From NCBI GenBank assembly GCA_014238535.1, contig JABAAW010000005.1:22692-59038 (forward strand): 36,347 nucleotides of DNA, read 5' to 3'. Each line of letters starts with the position of its first letter. The stretch's first letter is position 1. Both the position numbers and the translations under genes were made by a program. Shown here in pieces: positions 1 to 9,119 of this stretch. The DNA comes from Alphaproteobacteria bacterium. GTDB taxonomy: Bacteria > Pseudomonadota > Alphaproteobacteria > JABAAW01. Below the pieces are notes generated by a model. The model did not search any database. It had not been told where the DNA came from and saw only the letters and a program-made list of their open reading frames with translations.

Positions 1-1
1 A

Positions 2-73
2 ATCGAGCGCGGCGAGTCGTTGATTACTTTGCTCGAAATGGAGGCTTTTACTGCTCCAACATCTAGGCAATAG
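2..73 (+). CDS. 3' end of an unidentified gene (partial)
   Basis: The reading frame starting at base 2 is open from the window edge to a TAG at 71-73 and encodes about 23 residues ending in APTSRQ. The only support beyond the open frame is that the stop codon is followed one base later by a terminator-like hairpin, as expected at the end of a real + strand gene. Frame 1 is also open to a TAG at 64-66, so the frame choice is inferred from the terminator position. The fragment is too short to assign a family. Confidence 0.35.
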   Translation: MERGESLITLLEMEAFTAPTSRQ

Positions 74-74
74 G

Positions 75-94
75 GCAAGCTTGTGCTTGCTTTT
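75..94 (+). terminator. Intrinsic terminator-like hairpin
   Basis: GCAAGC (75-80), loop TTGT, GCTTGC (85-90) form a perfect 6-bp stem followed directly by TTTT (91-94). It lies one base after a + strand TAG, so it probably ends transcription of the gene entering from the left. Confidence 0.55.
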
Positions 95-134
95 GCTATC
101 GCCAAACACTACCATGTAACGTTAATCTTGTATC

Positions 135-164
135 TCTAGCATGGAATGTTTTTTATATGCTAGA
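135..164. repeat. 8-bp inverted repeat upstream of tRNA-Asp
   Basis: TCTAGCAT (135-142) and ATGCTAGA (157-164) are perfect inverted arms around a 14-base T-rich spacer. The repeat sits just before a consensus-like TTGACA (167-172) upstream of the tRNA-Asp gene. A good -10 at normal spacing from that TTGACA is not visible. It could be an operator or a weak hairpin; the role is unknown. Confidence 0.35.
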
Positions 165-199
165 TATTGACAAGTCCTTCTATGTGTAATTTTTCGCAA

Positions 200-273
<74 letters not shown>

Positions 274-281
274 CATCAGCT

Positions 282-304
282 AGATTATCGAGAGATAGTC
301 TTTT
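282..304 (+). terminator. Terminator hairpin of tRNA-Asp
   Basis: GATTATC (283-289) pairs with GATAGTC (294-300) through one wobble, around a GAGA tetraloop of the GNRA class, and is followed by TTTT (301-304). It is placed 10 bases after the tRNA end, as expected for a Rho-independent stop of the tRNA transcript. Confidence 0.55.
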
Positions 305-314
305 AGTTTATGTT

Positions 315-348
315 GCATTAGCTTGTGCTGCATTAGCTTGTGCTGCAT
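315..348. repeat. 15-bp tandem repeat next to the mfd stop codon
   Basis: GCATTAGCTTGTGCT occurs twice head to tail (315-329, 330-344), followed by the first four bases of a third copy. It lies in the short spacer between tRNA-Asp and the end of mfd. The copies are identical, which suggests a recent slippage duplication. Confidence 0.8.
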
Positions 349-349
349 T

Positions 350-3300
350 TTATGTGTATTGGTTAGCTGACATTTCTGCGAGTAATCGTACCAAACATCG
401 CGAAGCGCGCTTGCGACGTACGCTACTCTTTCCAAGAGGTATTCGCCACAGTAGATTTTGCTCTTTACCCAACTTCAACCGCTTGCCTGCGTGTCGTTGT
501 AACAACAAGATGAGCTTTTCCGGTGCCGCAAAACGCTTTTCGGCGAAACGCACGGTTATACCGCCTCCCCCCGCCTCGAGAGATTCGATATTCGCAAGAG
601 CCGCCCACTCTTTGATTTGAAAAATTTCAAGCAAATTATCAACCTCTTCAGGAATTTCTCCAAATCGGTCTTGCAATTCATCTCTAAAATCTTGCCGCGC
701 TACTTCGCTTTCAAGCATTGACAATCGACGGTACAGAGCCATACGCAAACCTTCTTCTCTCACATAGCGTGGCGGTATTAACACAGGTATTCCTAAAGAG
801 ATTCGTACTTCTTTAGCAATTGGAGTTACGGATTGACCATCCTCATCGACATCACTATGGGCAACAGCTTCTTTAGTAGCTACATTGCTAGGCTCAATAC
901 CGGACTTATCTTTATCTTTGTTCCTATTGTTTTTTTTCTTCTCTGCAATAGCGTTGCTCAACAATTTACGATACAGTTCAACACCTATTTCGCGTATTTT
1001 CCCTGACTGCTCCTCGCCAAGCAAATTTCCAGCACCTCGCATATCGAGGTCTTGCATCGATACGCGCAACCCCGCACCTGCACTATCTAACGTCTCCATT
1101 AGTTGTAGGCGTTGCATCGCGTGTTTTTGTTTGCGCGCATACTCTGGTATGAAAAAATAGCAATACCCCCGTAGTTTTGCACGCCCAACACGCCCTCGGA
1201 GCTGATATAGCTGTGCCAAACCAAAGCGATACGAATCGAGAATGACCATCGTGTTGGCGCGAGGAATATCTAACCCTGCCTCTACTATATTGGTAGAAAG
1301 CAATAGGTCATACTCACCTTGTATGAACGAACGTACACGTTGCTCTAATATTGTTGGTGGCAAACGTCCGTGTGCGACGACAATTTTTGCATCGGGTGCT
1401 ATTTTTTTTAGCAATACTTGAGTTCGTGCTAAATCGGTAATCCGCGGCACAACACAAAAAGCCTGCCCTCCGCGCAAATGTTCGCGCCGTAAGGCTTCTC
1501 CCAGTGAAACAGCATCGAAATCTAGGACGAAGCTGCGCACGAGTAATCGGTCATGCGGTGGTGAAAGTATTGTCGAAATATCACGCAATCCTGCAAGAGC
1601 CATGTTCAATGACCGCGGTATTGGCGTTGCGCTTAATGATAGTAGATGCGCATCGCTTTTTTTCCACCGTTCTTTCTGCTCGACTCCGAAAGATTGCTCC
1701 TCGTCTATTATTTGCAACGCTAGATTCGGTAAGACGATATTTTTAGCAAGTGCTGCATGCGTTCCGATCAAAATCTGTATCTCACCGCGTTCGGCGCGCT
1801 TGCGAGTTTCAGCGCGTTCTTTCGCTGTGCGTAGACGCGATAGCACTCCGATATTGATTGTAGAGGACATTGGCACATGAGCGAATCGATCTTTAAATAA
1901 ACGCGCGTGTTGCTCTGCTAGCAGTGTTGTTGGAGCGAGCATCAAGACTTGTGCGCCTTCGGCGACGACGATGAATGCAGCCCGCAAAGCTACTTCGGTT
2001 TTACCAAAACCAGCATCACCACAGATAATTCGGTCCATAATTCTTCCAGACTTCAGGTCATCGACGACGTCTTGTATCGCAGTAGACTGGTCATCCGTTT
2101 CGGCGTATGGGAATCCCATTTGGAATTTTTGCCATTCATCTTGCCGCACTTGGAATATAGGTGCGGACTGCATGTGTCTAGCTGCCATTGTCGCGACTAG
2201 TTTATCTGCGAGTTCTTTGATTCTGTGTTTGGCGCGTGCTTTGCGTATCGCAAAACCACTACCTCCTAGTCGGTCTAGAGTTGGCTGCTTTTCCCCTCCA
2301 ACACCGAATCGAGAGAGACTTTCCAAACCTTCGACTGGCAAGTATAAAACTTCGTCCTCGGCATAGATAATTTTGACGCAATCGTGCGGAGCTCCACCTA
2401 TCATTACACAAAGCAAACCATCGAAACGCCCGATACCATGCTCGCTATGTACAACAATTTCACCTACCACCAACGTACGTGCTTCGGTTAGCAGAGCCTC
2501 CAGAGAGCATTTACGCCTCCGTACGCGAGCACCAAAGCGCTCGCCAAACAGCTCGAACTCGCTCACCACAGCTAGTTGTGGTGCATCAAATCCTCGGCGT
2601 AGGAATAGAGGGGCAGCTGCTGGTATCCCTTGTGGCAAATCTACCAATGACGAGTAACCACGAATCGTCTCGATAGGCACGGCATTTTCGCGTAACCGCT
2701 CGGCAAGGCGCACAAGTGCTGCTTGCGTACGGGCTGTAAATAGATGAGGCTTACGCTGTGTGCGTGCGCGTAAATCTTCGTACAACCTATCTTCACGCAA
2801 AGCGAGTGTAAAGTCAGGGCAAGTCCGTCCCCCGCAATCGATCGGCGATAAATGGTCTTCAGCGCAGGGATTGGCATCCGAGAGCGGTGCTAGCCCAGAC
2901 GCACGATGAAGATACGCGTAGGAAAAGGACGAAAGTTTACCTTCGTTCGACGCATCAGTAAAATTTTGCCACTCGTCTTGCGAGAGGTACAGCGCATCTG
3001 GCGGTAGCACAGCACGTAATCGAGCCTCATTACCATCGATGGCTTGTGGTAAGGTTTTTTTATTTTTGCGCGCTAGCTGTTCTTCCTCTTGTTGCAATAG
3101 CTTGCGAGCCTCGAAATGGTCTTCGATTGTCTCGCGCCGTAGCAAAGACGCCTCGCGCGTATCCTGCCCAAAGACAACTACACACTCACGAGGAAGGTAC
3201 TCTGCAAGCGTTGCCATTCGATCGAAAAACAATGGTAGCAGATGTTCGAATCCATTGATTCCGTTTTCGTGTTCTGCTTCCGCGAATAGCGGATCGCGTG

Positions 3301-4192
3301 ATGAAAAGGCTACTCCGAAACGTTGCAGATAACGCGCGCGAAATGCGCTCCAGCTATCATTTGACAACGGGGCTTCACTCGCAGGTAACAAGTGCACACT
3401 TTGCAGGGATTCAAAACTCCGCTGACTTATTACATCAAATGATTTTACAGAATCGATCATATCACCATCGCAGTCGATACGAATTGGTGATGGTTCGTTA
3501 GCCGGGAAGATATCGATAAGACTTCCACGCACAGCATAATCGCCAATGCGACGCACGACATCCTCGCGTTGATAACCGTTGCGCAAGGCAAAATCACCAA
3601 ACTCTCTCCTATCGAATTTACCTCCTTTAGCTATGGTTAGAGGCGGGTTGTTTTCTAGAAAGTTTTTTGGAACAACTCGCTGCAATAGAGCAGCCACGGT
3701 TGTTAGCATAAATGGTGGCGCCTCGTTATTATTTGCGTTATTTTTTTTATTGTTAAAAACATCAGCGATACGAGCGAGGAAATTCAACCTAGCAGCGACT
3801 TGCTCGCGCGAAGGTGACACGCGGTCATATGGCTGACAATCCCAAGACGGATAACATATACACTCAGAGTTAGCCGCGAAGAAAGTTAGGGCGTCTTCAA
3901 CCTCGCGCATCGCGCGCTCGTCAGCGGCAACAAACAACAATGGACGTTGAAAGCGCATCTGTAGTGCTACAAGCACTACAGCAGTCATACCAAGCGGAAC
4001 TCCGCATAGCGGCAATCGCACACCTTGCCCTAAATTATCAGGGAAACTGTTCTCCAAGTACCTTAACATGTCTGCATGCGAGACTTGCTTCGATGTCTGC
4101 GTTGATTTTTGTAGCTTTTGCTTTTGTCTCTCCGCGTTAGTGTTGTTCTTCACCTCAACGAACATAGAGATTTGTTCTGTATTTTTTACCAC
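350..4192 (-). CDS. mfd: Transcription-repair coupling factor Mfd
   Basis: Mfd is the cytoplasmic ATP-dependent translocase that removes RNA polymerase stalled at DNA lesions and recruits the UvrA excision machinery. At 1280 residues it is somewhat longer than the usual 1150-1170. In order it shows a UvrB-like N-terminal region (residues 40-330), the RNA-polymerase-interacting CarD-like domain (about 575-630), Walker A GDAGFGKT (725-732), DEEQ (830-833), SATPIPR, a motif V containing TNIVEAGLDIPRA, a motif VI containing QLRGRVGRA, and the C-terminal TRCF domain. Extra length comes from an Asn/Lys-rich insert near residues 147-158 and a Lys/Asp/Glu-rich linker before the C-terminal domain. The start used is GTG at 4192; an in-frame ATG at 4165 is an alternative and neither has a good ribosome site. 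It lies 42 bases after folC and is the last gene of that operon. Confidence 0.96.
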   Translation of the reverse strand: MVKNTEQISMFVEVKNNTNAERQKQKLQKSTQTSKQVSHADMLRYLENSFPDNLGQGVRLPLCGVPLGMTAVVLVALQMRFQRPLLFVAADERAMREVEDALTFFAANSECICYPSWDCQPYDRVSPSREQVAARLNFLARIADVFNNKKNNANNNEAPPFMLTTVAALLQRVVPKNFLENNPPLTIAKGGKFDRREFGDFALRNGYQREDVVRRIGDYAVRGSLIDIFPANEPSPIRIDCDGDMIDSVKSFDVISQRSFESLQSVHLLPASEAPLSNDSWSAFRARYLQRFGVAFSSRDPLFAEAEHENGINGFEHLLPLFFDRMATLAEYLPRECVVVFGQDTREASLLRRETIEDHFEARKLLQQEEEQLARKNKKTLPQAIDGNEARLRAVLPPDALYLSQDEWQNFTDASNEGKLSSFSYAYLHRASGLAPLSDANPCAEDHLSPIDCGGRTCPDFTLALREDRLYEDLRARTQRKPHLFTARTQAALVRLAERLRENAVPIETIRGYSSLVDLPQGIPAAAPLFLRRGFDAPQLAVVSEFELFGERFGARVRRRKCSLEALLTEARTLVVGEIVVHSEHGIGRFDGLLCVMIGGAPHDCVKIIYAEDEVLYLPVEGLESLSRFGVGGEKQPTLDRLGGSGFAIRKARAKHRIKELADKLVATMAARHMQSAPIFQVRQDEWQKFQMGFPYAETDDQSTAIQDVVDDLKSGRIMDRIICGDAGFGKTEVALRAAFIVVAEGAQVLMLAPTTLLAEQHARLFKDRFAHVPMSSTINIGVLSRLRTAKERAETRKRAERGEIQILIGTHAALAKNIVLPNLALQIIDEEQSFGVEQKERWKKSDAHLLSLSATPIPRSLNMALAGLRDISTILSPPHDRLLVRSFVLDFDAVSLGEALRREHLRGGQAFCVVPRITDLARTQVLLKKIAPDAKIVVAHGRLPPTILEQRVRSFIQGEYDLLLSTNIVEAGLDIPRANTMVILDSYRFGLAQLYQLRGRVGRAKLRGYCYFFIPEYARKQKHAMQRLQLMETLDSAGAGLRVSMQDLDMRGAGNLLGEEQSGKIREIGVELYRKLLSNAIAEKKKNNRNKDKDKSGIEPSNVATKEAVAHSDVDEDGQSVTPIAKEVRISLGIPVLIPPRYVREEGLRMALYRRLSMLESEVARQDFRDELQDRFGEIPEEVDNLLEIFQIKEWAALANIESLEAGGGGITVRFAEKRFAAPEKLILLLQRHAGKRLKLGKEQNLLWRIPLGKSSVRRKRASRCLVRLLAEMSANQYT

Positions 4193-4234
4193 TTTTATTG
4201 ACGCTTCTTATTACCATCGCTTGTTGGCAACGGT

Positions 4235-5920
4235 TTACTTTTTTGCATTCCGCATAAAGGTTTCTAGTTCTTGCATTAGATTGGCTTCCTCTTCGTTCAG
4301 TGGCTTTTCACTACCACGAAGTAGCGCGAGTAATTCTGGTTCTGTACGCTCGAGCAAACGCTCCAGTTGATTTAATAGCACGGTGTTCAAGTGTTTGTTG
4401 GCAGCTAGCTTTTTAACCCACTCACCAAAAGTTATGTCTAACTCGCGCATGCCGCGATGGCAAGCACGATAAACGAGACGCTTTTGCCGTTCCTGCAAAG
4501 AGATACCAGCACTAGCGCAACTGAGCGATAGGATTTCTCCAGCCAAATACAAAGAACCTATGATCAACAGACGCCGAGGCAAGTCTTTATCTTCCATCAA
4601 AATAGTACAAGCCTGCGTCAAACTACTTATGGGTTGCAATTCAAGATTCGCCTTACTCGCCTGTTCCGCCAACGCGTGCGCTGCAAAGAAGTCATTTTCT
4701 TCTCCGCTACCGCCGTATGCGAATCCACGCGCGATGCTGTTTGCGAAGGGTAAGGTGAAGGCGCAAGCATCCTTACCTTTCAACATAGCTATTATCAAGC
4801 AATATTTCTGCCCGCACCAATGTTCGTGTAATGCTTTAGCAACCGCGCGAGCTGCATGCGGGTTGTGTGCGCCATCTAGGCGCACCTCCCAATTTTTATC
4901 TAACGGCACTAGTGTAGATGATATCACCGTTGGAGATAGTAGTTCTAAACGCGCGGGCTGCGAGAAAGAAGATATACCAGTGCTCAACCCTTCGAGCAAA
5001 CGTCCGCGCGAACAGTTTATCCGCTCTTCCGCATGCAGTGCGAGCAAGGTGACTGCTGCGAGAGTGGCATTAACTGCTTGATGCTCTCCTAGTGCGCTAG
5101 GGGCGGGAAAGTTAATTTCTTCTTCCGCCTCTTTTACTTCCTCTTCTTTTTGCGTTGCCTTTGTTATTGCACCTTTAGGGGCCTGTAGTTTACCGCGCAG
5201 GGATATGGATAGCGATTCGGCACCGATATGCCTATTAGGTTTTCTAATAAAATCTTGCCCCTCAAGGTATAGTGGTATACCAAGTTCTCGTGCGTGAGTT
5301 GTGATAACTTCTATACACTCTTGCTGCGCTGATACGAGAACTGCGCCCCGTTTGGAGATCGCCACTTTTTCGTTAGTTATCGTTGCAAGGTCATTACCTA
5401 GGAACTGCGCGTGATCATAATCGATCGGCGTTAGCACTGCAGCACAAGTTGTTTCGACAAGATTAGTAGCGTCCAACCTACCGCCTAAACCGGTTTCTAA
5501 TATTAAGAAATCGGTTTTATGCTCGGCGAAGGCTAAGAATGCGGCAGCAGTTGTTATCTCAAAAAAAGTAATTTCGTTTTGCGAGTTAGCCGTACTCGCT
5601 CGTTGTAGATATTCTGCCAATCGCTCTGATTCTATTGGTTTTCCGTTAAATCTAATCCGCTCGTTGAAGGAGCATAAGTGTGGGGAGAGGTATGCTTGCG
5701 TCGAGAAGCCAGCAGCAAGCAAGCTAGCCTCGATACAAGCCAAGGTTGACCCTTTGCCATTCGTTCCTGCGATATGAATTGTCGGAGCTAATTTTTTTTG
5801 CGGAGCACCAAGCACGCGTAACAAACGCTCACAGCGATGTAGCGATAGGTCTATTTTTCGCGGATGTAACGCACCTAATTGCGCTAAGATATCCGAGTTG
5901 CTGGCTGGCTTTTTATTCAG
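4235..5920 (-). CDS. folC: Folylpolyglutamate/dihydrofolate synthase fused to SdhE-like flavinylation factor
   Basis: The first ~470 residues are FolC, the ATP ligase that makes dihydrofolate and adds glutamates to folates. The P-loop GTNGKGST is at about residues 53-60. The last ~89 residues (4235-4504) are a complete SdhE-like domain (DUF339) with the RGxxE motif in YRACHRGMRELD. SdhE assists covalent FAD attachment to succinate dehydrogenase. No stop separates the two parts. The first ATG/GTG/TTG in frame is a TTG at 5824, but conserved FolC N-terminal sequence (LHPRKIDLSL) lies upstream of it. The best start is CTG at 5918-5920, overlapping the accD stop as CTGA, which gives 561 residues. 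A Lys/Glu-rich insert precedes the second FolC domain. Both activities are family inference; the fusion is read directly from the frame. Confidence 0.9.
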   Translation of the reverse strand: MNKKPASNSDILAQLGALHPRKIDLSLHRCERLLRVLGAPQKKLAPTIHIAGTNGKGSTLACIEASLLAAGFSTQAYLSPHLCSFNERIRFNGKPIESERLAEYLQRASTANSQNEITFFEITTAAAFLAFAEHKTDFLILETGLGGRLDATNLVETTCAAVLTPIDYDHAQFLGNDLATITNEKVAISKRGAVLVSAQQECIEVITTHARELGIPLYLEGQDFIRKPNRHIGAESLSISLRGKLQAPKGAITKATQKEEEVKEAEEEINFPAPSALGEHQAVNATLAAVTLLALHAEERINCSRGRLLEGLSTGISSFSQPARLELLSPTVISSTLVPLDKNWEVRLDGAHNPHAARAVAKALHEHWCGQKYCLIIAMLKGKDACAFTLPFANSIARGFAYGGSGEENDFFAAHALAEQASKANLELQPISSLTQACTILMEDKDLPRRLLIIGSLYLAGEILSLSCASAGISLQERQKRLVYRACHRGMRELDITFGEWVKKLAANKHLNTVLLNQLERLLERTEPELLALLRGSEKPLNEEEANLMQELETFMRNAKK

Positions 5921-6948
5921 TCCGCTGCAGCCTTGATATCGTTTTCGCCGAGAGGCGTTGGGAAGTTCTGCAGATTATCCTGTACTCTAATTCTATCCCC
6001 TGCCTGCATATTAGCAACTGTAGCAGAGCTCTTTCCATCGCTGAGGTGTTGTAAAACTTTTGCGATAGTTCCACGTAACATACGTCTTTCGACAACGATG
6101 TCTACGGTGCCTTTTTCGCGTAATCTTTCGGCACGCTGAAAACCTTCGGGTAGTTTTTCACGCACTGTTTGCTCTATCACACGAGGACCTGCAAAGCCTA
6201 TACGCGATCCCTGCTCGGCTATTTGTATATCACCCAACATTCCGAAACTTGCGGTCACCCCTCCCATAGTCGGGTCTGTTAATACCACGATATATGGTTG
6301 CCGAGTTGCGCGAAAGCGTTGTAGTGCTACGATGGTACGCGGTAACTGCATCAACGAGAAAGGGCCTTCTTGCATGCGTGCGCCGCCACTTGCGGTTAAG
6401 CAAATCAGAGGTAGATTTTTTTCACTAGCCCTCGCTATTCCTGCGAGAAACCCGCTTCCGACAGCGATTCCCATGGAGCCTCCCATGAAATCAAAGTTCA
6501 AGCCGATGAATACAATTCGTTTACCATGTATCCGCCCTTCGGCGACTATTACAGCATCGTCCTCGCCGGTACGAGCTCGTTGCTCTTTCAGACGGTCTGT
6601 GTAGCGTTTAGAATCACGAAATCGTAGCGGGTCTTCAGGTGGAGCGTCGTATGCTATACGCTCTATACGCCCATCGTCAAAAAGGTTTTTTAAGCGTGCG
6701 CTAAGCGGCATACGCAAATGATATCCGCAATGCGGACATACGAAGGCCCAATTTCCTAAATCGCGGCTATATAGGGTTTCGGCACATCCATCACATTTAC
6801 TCCATAGTGTACGAGCTCGCGCAGATTCCTCTTCCAAACTCTCACCAACGATCGCCTTGATACGCGGGCGCACGATATCCTTTAACCACGACATGAGAAC
6901 AGAACTTTTTTCCATTTTTTTGGCAAATTCGCCAACTATTCGCGCCAA
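5917..6948 (-). CDS. accD: Acetyl-CoA carboxylase carboxyltransferase subunit beta
   Basis: AccD is the beta subunit of the carboxyltransferase that transfers CO2 from biotin to acetyl-CoA, the first step of fatty-acid synthesis; its partner alpha subunit is encoded at 11131-12087. The N-terminal zinc ribbon has C52, C55, C71 and C74. The crotonase-like core contains FDFMGGSMG and TASGGARMQEG, typical of AccD. Length is 343 residues. The start is TTG at 6948, chosen because a GAGGTG ribosome site lies 6 bases upstream; this adds 18 residues before the usual MSWLKD-type start (ATG at 6894). The stop TGA overlaps the apparent folC start. Confidence 0.96.
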   Translation of the reverse strand: MARIVGEFAKKMEKSSVLMSWLKDIVRPRIKAIVGESLEEESARARTLWSKCDGCAETLYSRDLGNWAFVCPHCGYHLRMPLSARLKNLFDDGRIERIAYDAPPEDPLRFRDSKRYTDRLKEQRARTGEDDAVIVAEGRIHGKRIVFIGLNFDFMGGSMGIAVGSGFLAGIARASEKNLPLICLTASGGARMQEGPFSLMQLPRTIVALQRFRATRQPYIVVLTDPTMGGVTASFGMLGDIQIAEQGSRIGFAGPRVIEQTVREKLPEGFQRAERLREKGTVDIVVERRMLRGTIAKVLQHLSDGKSSATVANMQAGDRIRVQDNLQNFPTPLGENDIKAAAD

Positions 6949-6954
6949 CTATAA

Positions 6955-6960
6955 CACCTC
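6955..6960 (-). promoter_or_regulatory. Ribosome binding site deciding the accD start
   Basis: On the minus strand GAGGTG lies 6 bases before TTG at 6948. Neither downstream ATG (6915, 6894) has such a site, so the TTG is preferred. Confidence 0.6.
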
Positions 6961-7044
6961 AATATATGGCTAGCAATATAAGAGCGCGGAAGATTATGTT
7001 CTTCGTATATTTTTTATTGTCTATTCTTGTTGATGGCTTTGCTG

Positions 7045-7869
7045 CTAACTACTTTGATTATTTTTTCCAAGACCTTTTTGTAGTTCGGCAACAGTTTTTT
7101 GCAAGCGCGCACATGCATCTTCGCACGAATGGCTATTAGCAACCTCCTCTACGAGAGCCGATCCAACTACGACTCCATCAAAATATCTAGCAAACATTGC
7201 AATCTGCTCGCGCGAGCGTACACCAAATCCTGCAACTAACGGCAATGATGAATTTTTACGCAGGCGTGCTGCCAACTGTTCCAAATCTCCTTCTAGTGCT
7301 TGCTTACGACCTGTTGTCCCGGCGACAGATACGACATAAATAAACCCCTTACACTTATCCGTATTACAGATTGTATGCAAACGCGCATCATCCGAAGTTG
7401 GAGTGACTAGGCGTATCAACGCGATATTGGATTTTTTTAAAGCGCTAATGTATGGTGCGTCTTCCTCAGGTGGCACATCTACTAATATCACCCCATCGAT
7501 ACCGCTTTGCTCGGCTTGAGTTGCAAATTTCTCTATGCCAAAGCTATGTACTGGGTTTGCATAACCCATTAACACTATTGGTAAATCTAAATATTTTCTG
7601 CGTAGTTCAGCTGCAAGCGCAAGAACAGAGGTAAGCGTTGTACCTTGTGACAACGCACGCTTCGAGGCAAGTTGTATCGTCTCACCGTCTGCAACCGGGT
7701 CTGAAAACGGCATTCCAATCTCTAGTAAGTCCACAGAACTTTCGGCTAGCTGTTCGAACAATCTCTGCGAACATTCTCGGTTAGGGTCACCAGCCGTCAG
7801 GAATGTTACAAGCGCACATCGTTTCTGAGCGCGGACTCGAGCAAAACAATTTTGTAGTCGCTTGCTCAC
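7045..7869 (-). CDS. trpA: Tryptophan synthase alpha subunit
   Basis: TrpA cleaves indole-3-glycerol phosphate to indole, which is channelled to TrpB in the cytoplasmic alpha2-beta2 complex. The protein is a 274-residue TIM barrel of usual length. Catalytic residues are E50 (in [11 protein letters not shown]) and D61. The phosphate-binding loops are visible as VAGTTG and GFGVRS. The start is GTG at 7869, overlapping the trpB stop as GTGA, so the two subunits are probably translationally coupled. About 96 bases separate it from accD downstream. Confidence 0.97.
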   Translation of the reverse strand: MSKRLQNCFARVRAQKRCALVTFLTAGDPNRECSQRLFEQLAESSVDLLEIGMPFSDPVADGETIQLASKRALSQGTTLTSVLALAAELRRKYLDLPIVLMGYANPVHSFGIEKFATQAEQSGIDGVILVDVPPEEDAPYISALKKSNIALIRLVTPTSDDARLHTICNTDKCKGFIYVVSVAGTTGRKQALEGDLEQLAARLRKNSSLPLVAGFGVRSREQIAMFARYFDGVVVGSALVEEVANSHSCEDACARLQKTVAELQKGLGKNNQSS

Positions 7870-9119
7870 CTATCGCTACTTACTTTACTTTGATTTTCGC
7901 TAATATCCTCGCCACGCGCACGCGCAACGGTAAAGACGTCCTTGTCGCCACGCCCACAGAGGTTGACGATTATTATACACTCTTTCGGCTCAAGCGGAGC
8001 GATACGCATAACAGTAGCAAGAGCATGCGACGGCTCTAATGCGGGGATGATCCCCTCTAAGCGTGCGCACAAGTCGAAAGCTTGCAGAGCCTGCTCGTCA
8101 TCGACAGCCTGATACTCAACGCGCCCGCTATCCTTCAGATATGCATGTTCAGGACCTACACCTGGATAATCAAGTCCTGCAGAAATGGAGTGCGCTTCTT
8201 GGATTTGCCCGTCATCATCCTGTAAGACATAGCTTCTGCTACCGTGCAATATTCCAGGCGATCCACCTGTCATAGTTGCAGCATTTTTTTTACTATCCAC
8301 TCCTTTACCAGCTGCTTCGACTCCGATTATTCGTACCTTTTCATCGAGCAAGAAAGGATGGAATAATCCGATGGCATTCGACCCACCTCCGACACAAGCT
8401 ACTAGCAAATCTGGCAACCGCCCTTCGCGTTCGAGTATTTGCGCGCGAGCCTCACGCCCGATAATTGCTTGTAACTCGCGCACCATTTCCGGGTATGGAT
8501 GTGGTCCGGCGACGGAACCGATCAGGTAATAGCTATCATCTACGTTAGAGACCCAATCGCGTAATGCTTCGTTCATGGCATCCTTCAAGCTAGCCGAGCC
8601 ACTTTCGCAAGAAACTACCTCGCACCCCAAGAGCCGCATTCTAAAGACATTCGGCGATTGGCGTGCGATATCTTTAGCCCCCATGTAAACTCTACAAGCT
8701 AACCCGAAACGAGCACAAATCGAAGCGGTCGCAACCCCATGCTGTCCGGCACCGGTTTCGGCGATGATACGCTGCTTACCCATACGACGCGCAATAAGAA
8801 TCTGCCCTAAACAATTATTGATCTTATGCGAGCCGGTGTGATTTAGCTCGTCGCGCTTGAAGTATATTTTCGCTCCGCCCAAATGCTCGGTTAAACGCTC
8901 AGCAAAGTATAGGGGGCTTGGTCTGCCTACATAATTTTGTGCGAATGAATCTATCTCAGCATGGAACGATGGATCATCGCGAGCTGACTGCCATGCTTGA
9001 TCCAACGCCAACAGCAATGGCATAAGTGTCTCTGGCATGTAGCGTCCACCGTATGCCCCAAAGCGACCATTTACATCAGGTAAATAGTTAGCAAGGTGCG
9101 AGGAATTCATAATTGGCAT
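7866..9119 (-). CDS. trpB: Tryptophan synthase beta subunit
   Basis: TrpB is the PLP enzyme that condenses indole with serine to give tryptophan. It has 417 residues. The PLP-binding lysine is K99 in HTGSHKINN, followed by ETGAGQHG and the phosphate-binding GGGSNAIG loop. The start is ATG at 9119; an ATG at 9110 is also possible. It is the first gene of the - strand trpB-trpA-accD-folC-mfd run. In many alphaproteobacteria trpF precedes trpB, but here the upstream ~300 bases contain no trpF, so that gene must be elsewhere or missing. Confidence 0.97.
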   Translation of the reverse strand: MPIMNSSHLANYLPDVNGRFGAYGGRYMPETLMPLLLALDQAWQSARDDPSFHAEIDSFAQNYVGRPSPLYFAERLTEHLGGAKIYFKRDELNHTGSHKINNCLGQILIARRMGKQRIIAETGAGQHGVATASICARFGLACRVYMGAKDIARQSPNVFRMRLLGCEVVSCESGSASLKDAMNEALRDWVSNVDDSYYLIGSVAGPHPYPEMVRELQAIIGREARAQILEREGRLPDLLVACVGGGSNAIGLFHPFLLDEKVRIIGVEAAGKGVDSKKNAATMTGGSPGILHGSRSYVLQDDDGQIQEAHSISAGLDYPGVGPEHAYLKDSGRVEYQAVDDEQALQAFDLCARLEGIIPALEPSHALATVMRIAPLEPKECIIIVNLCGRGDKDVFTVARARGEDISENQSKVSSDR

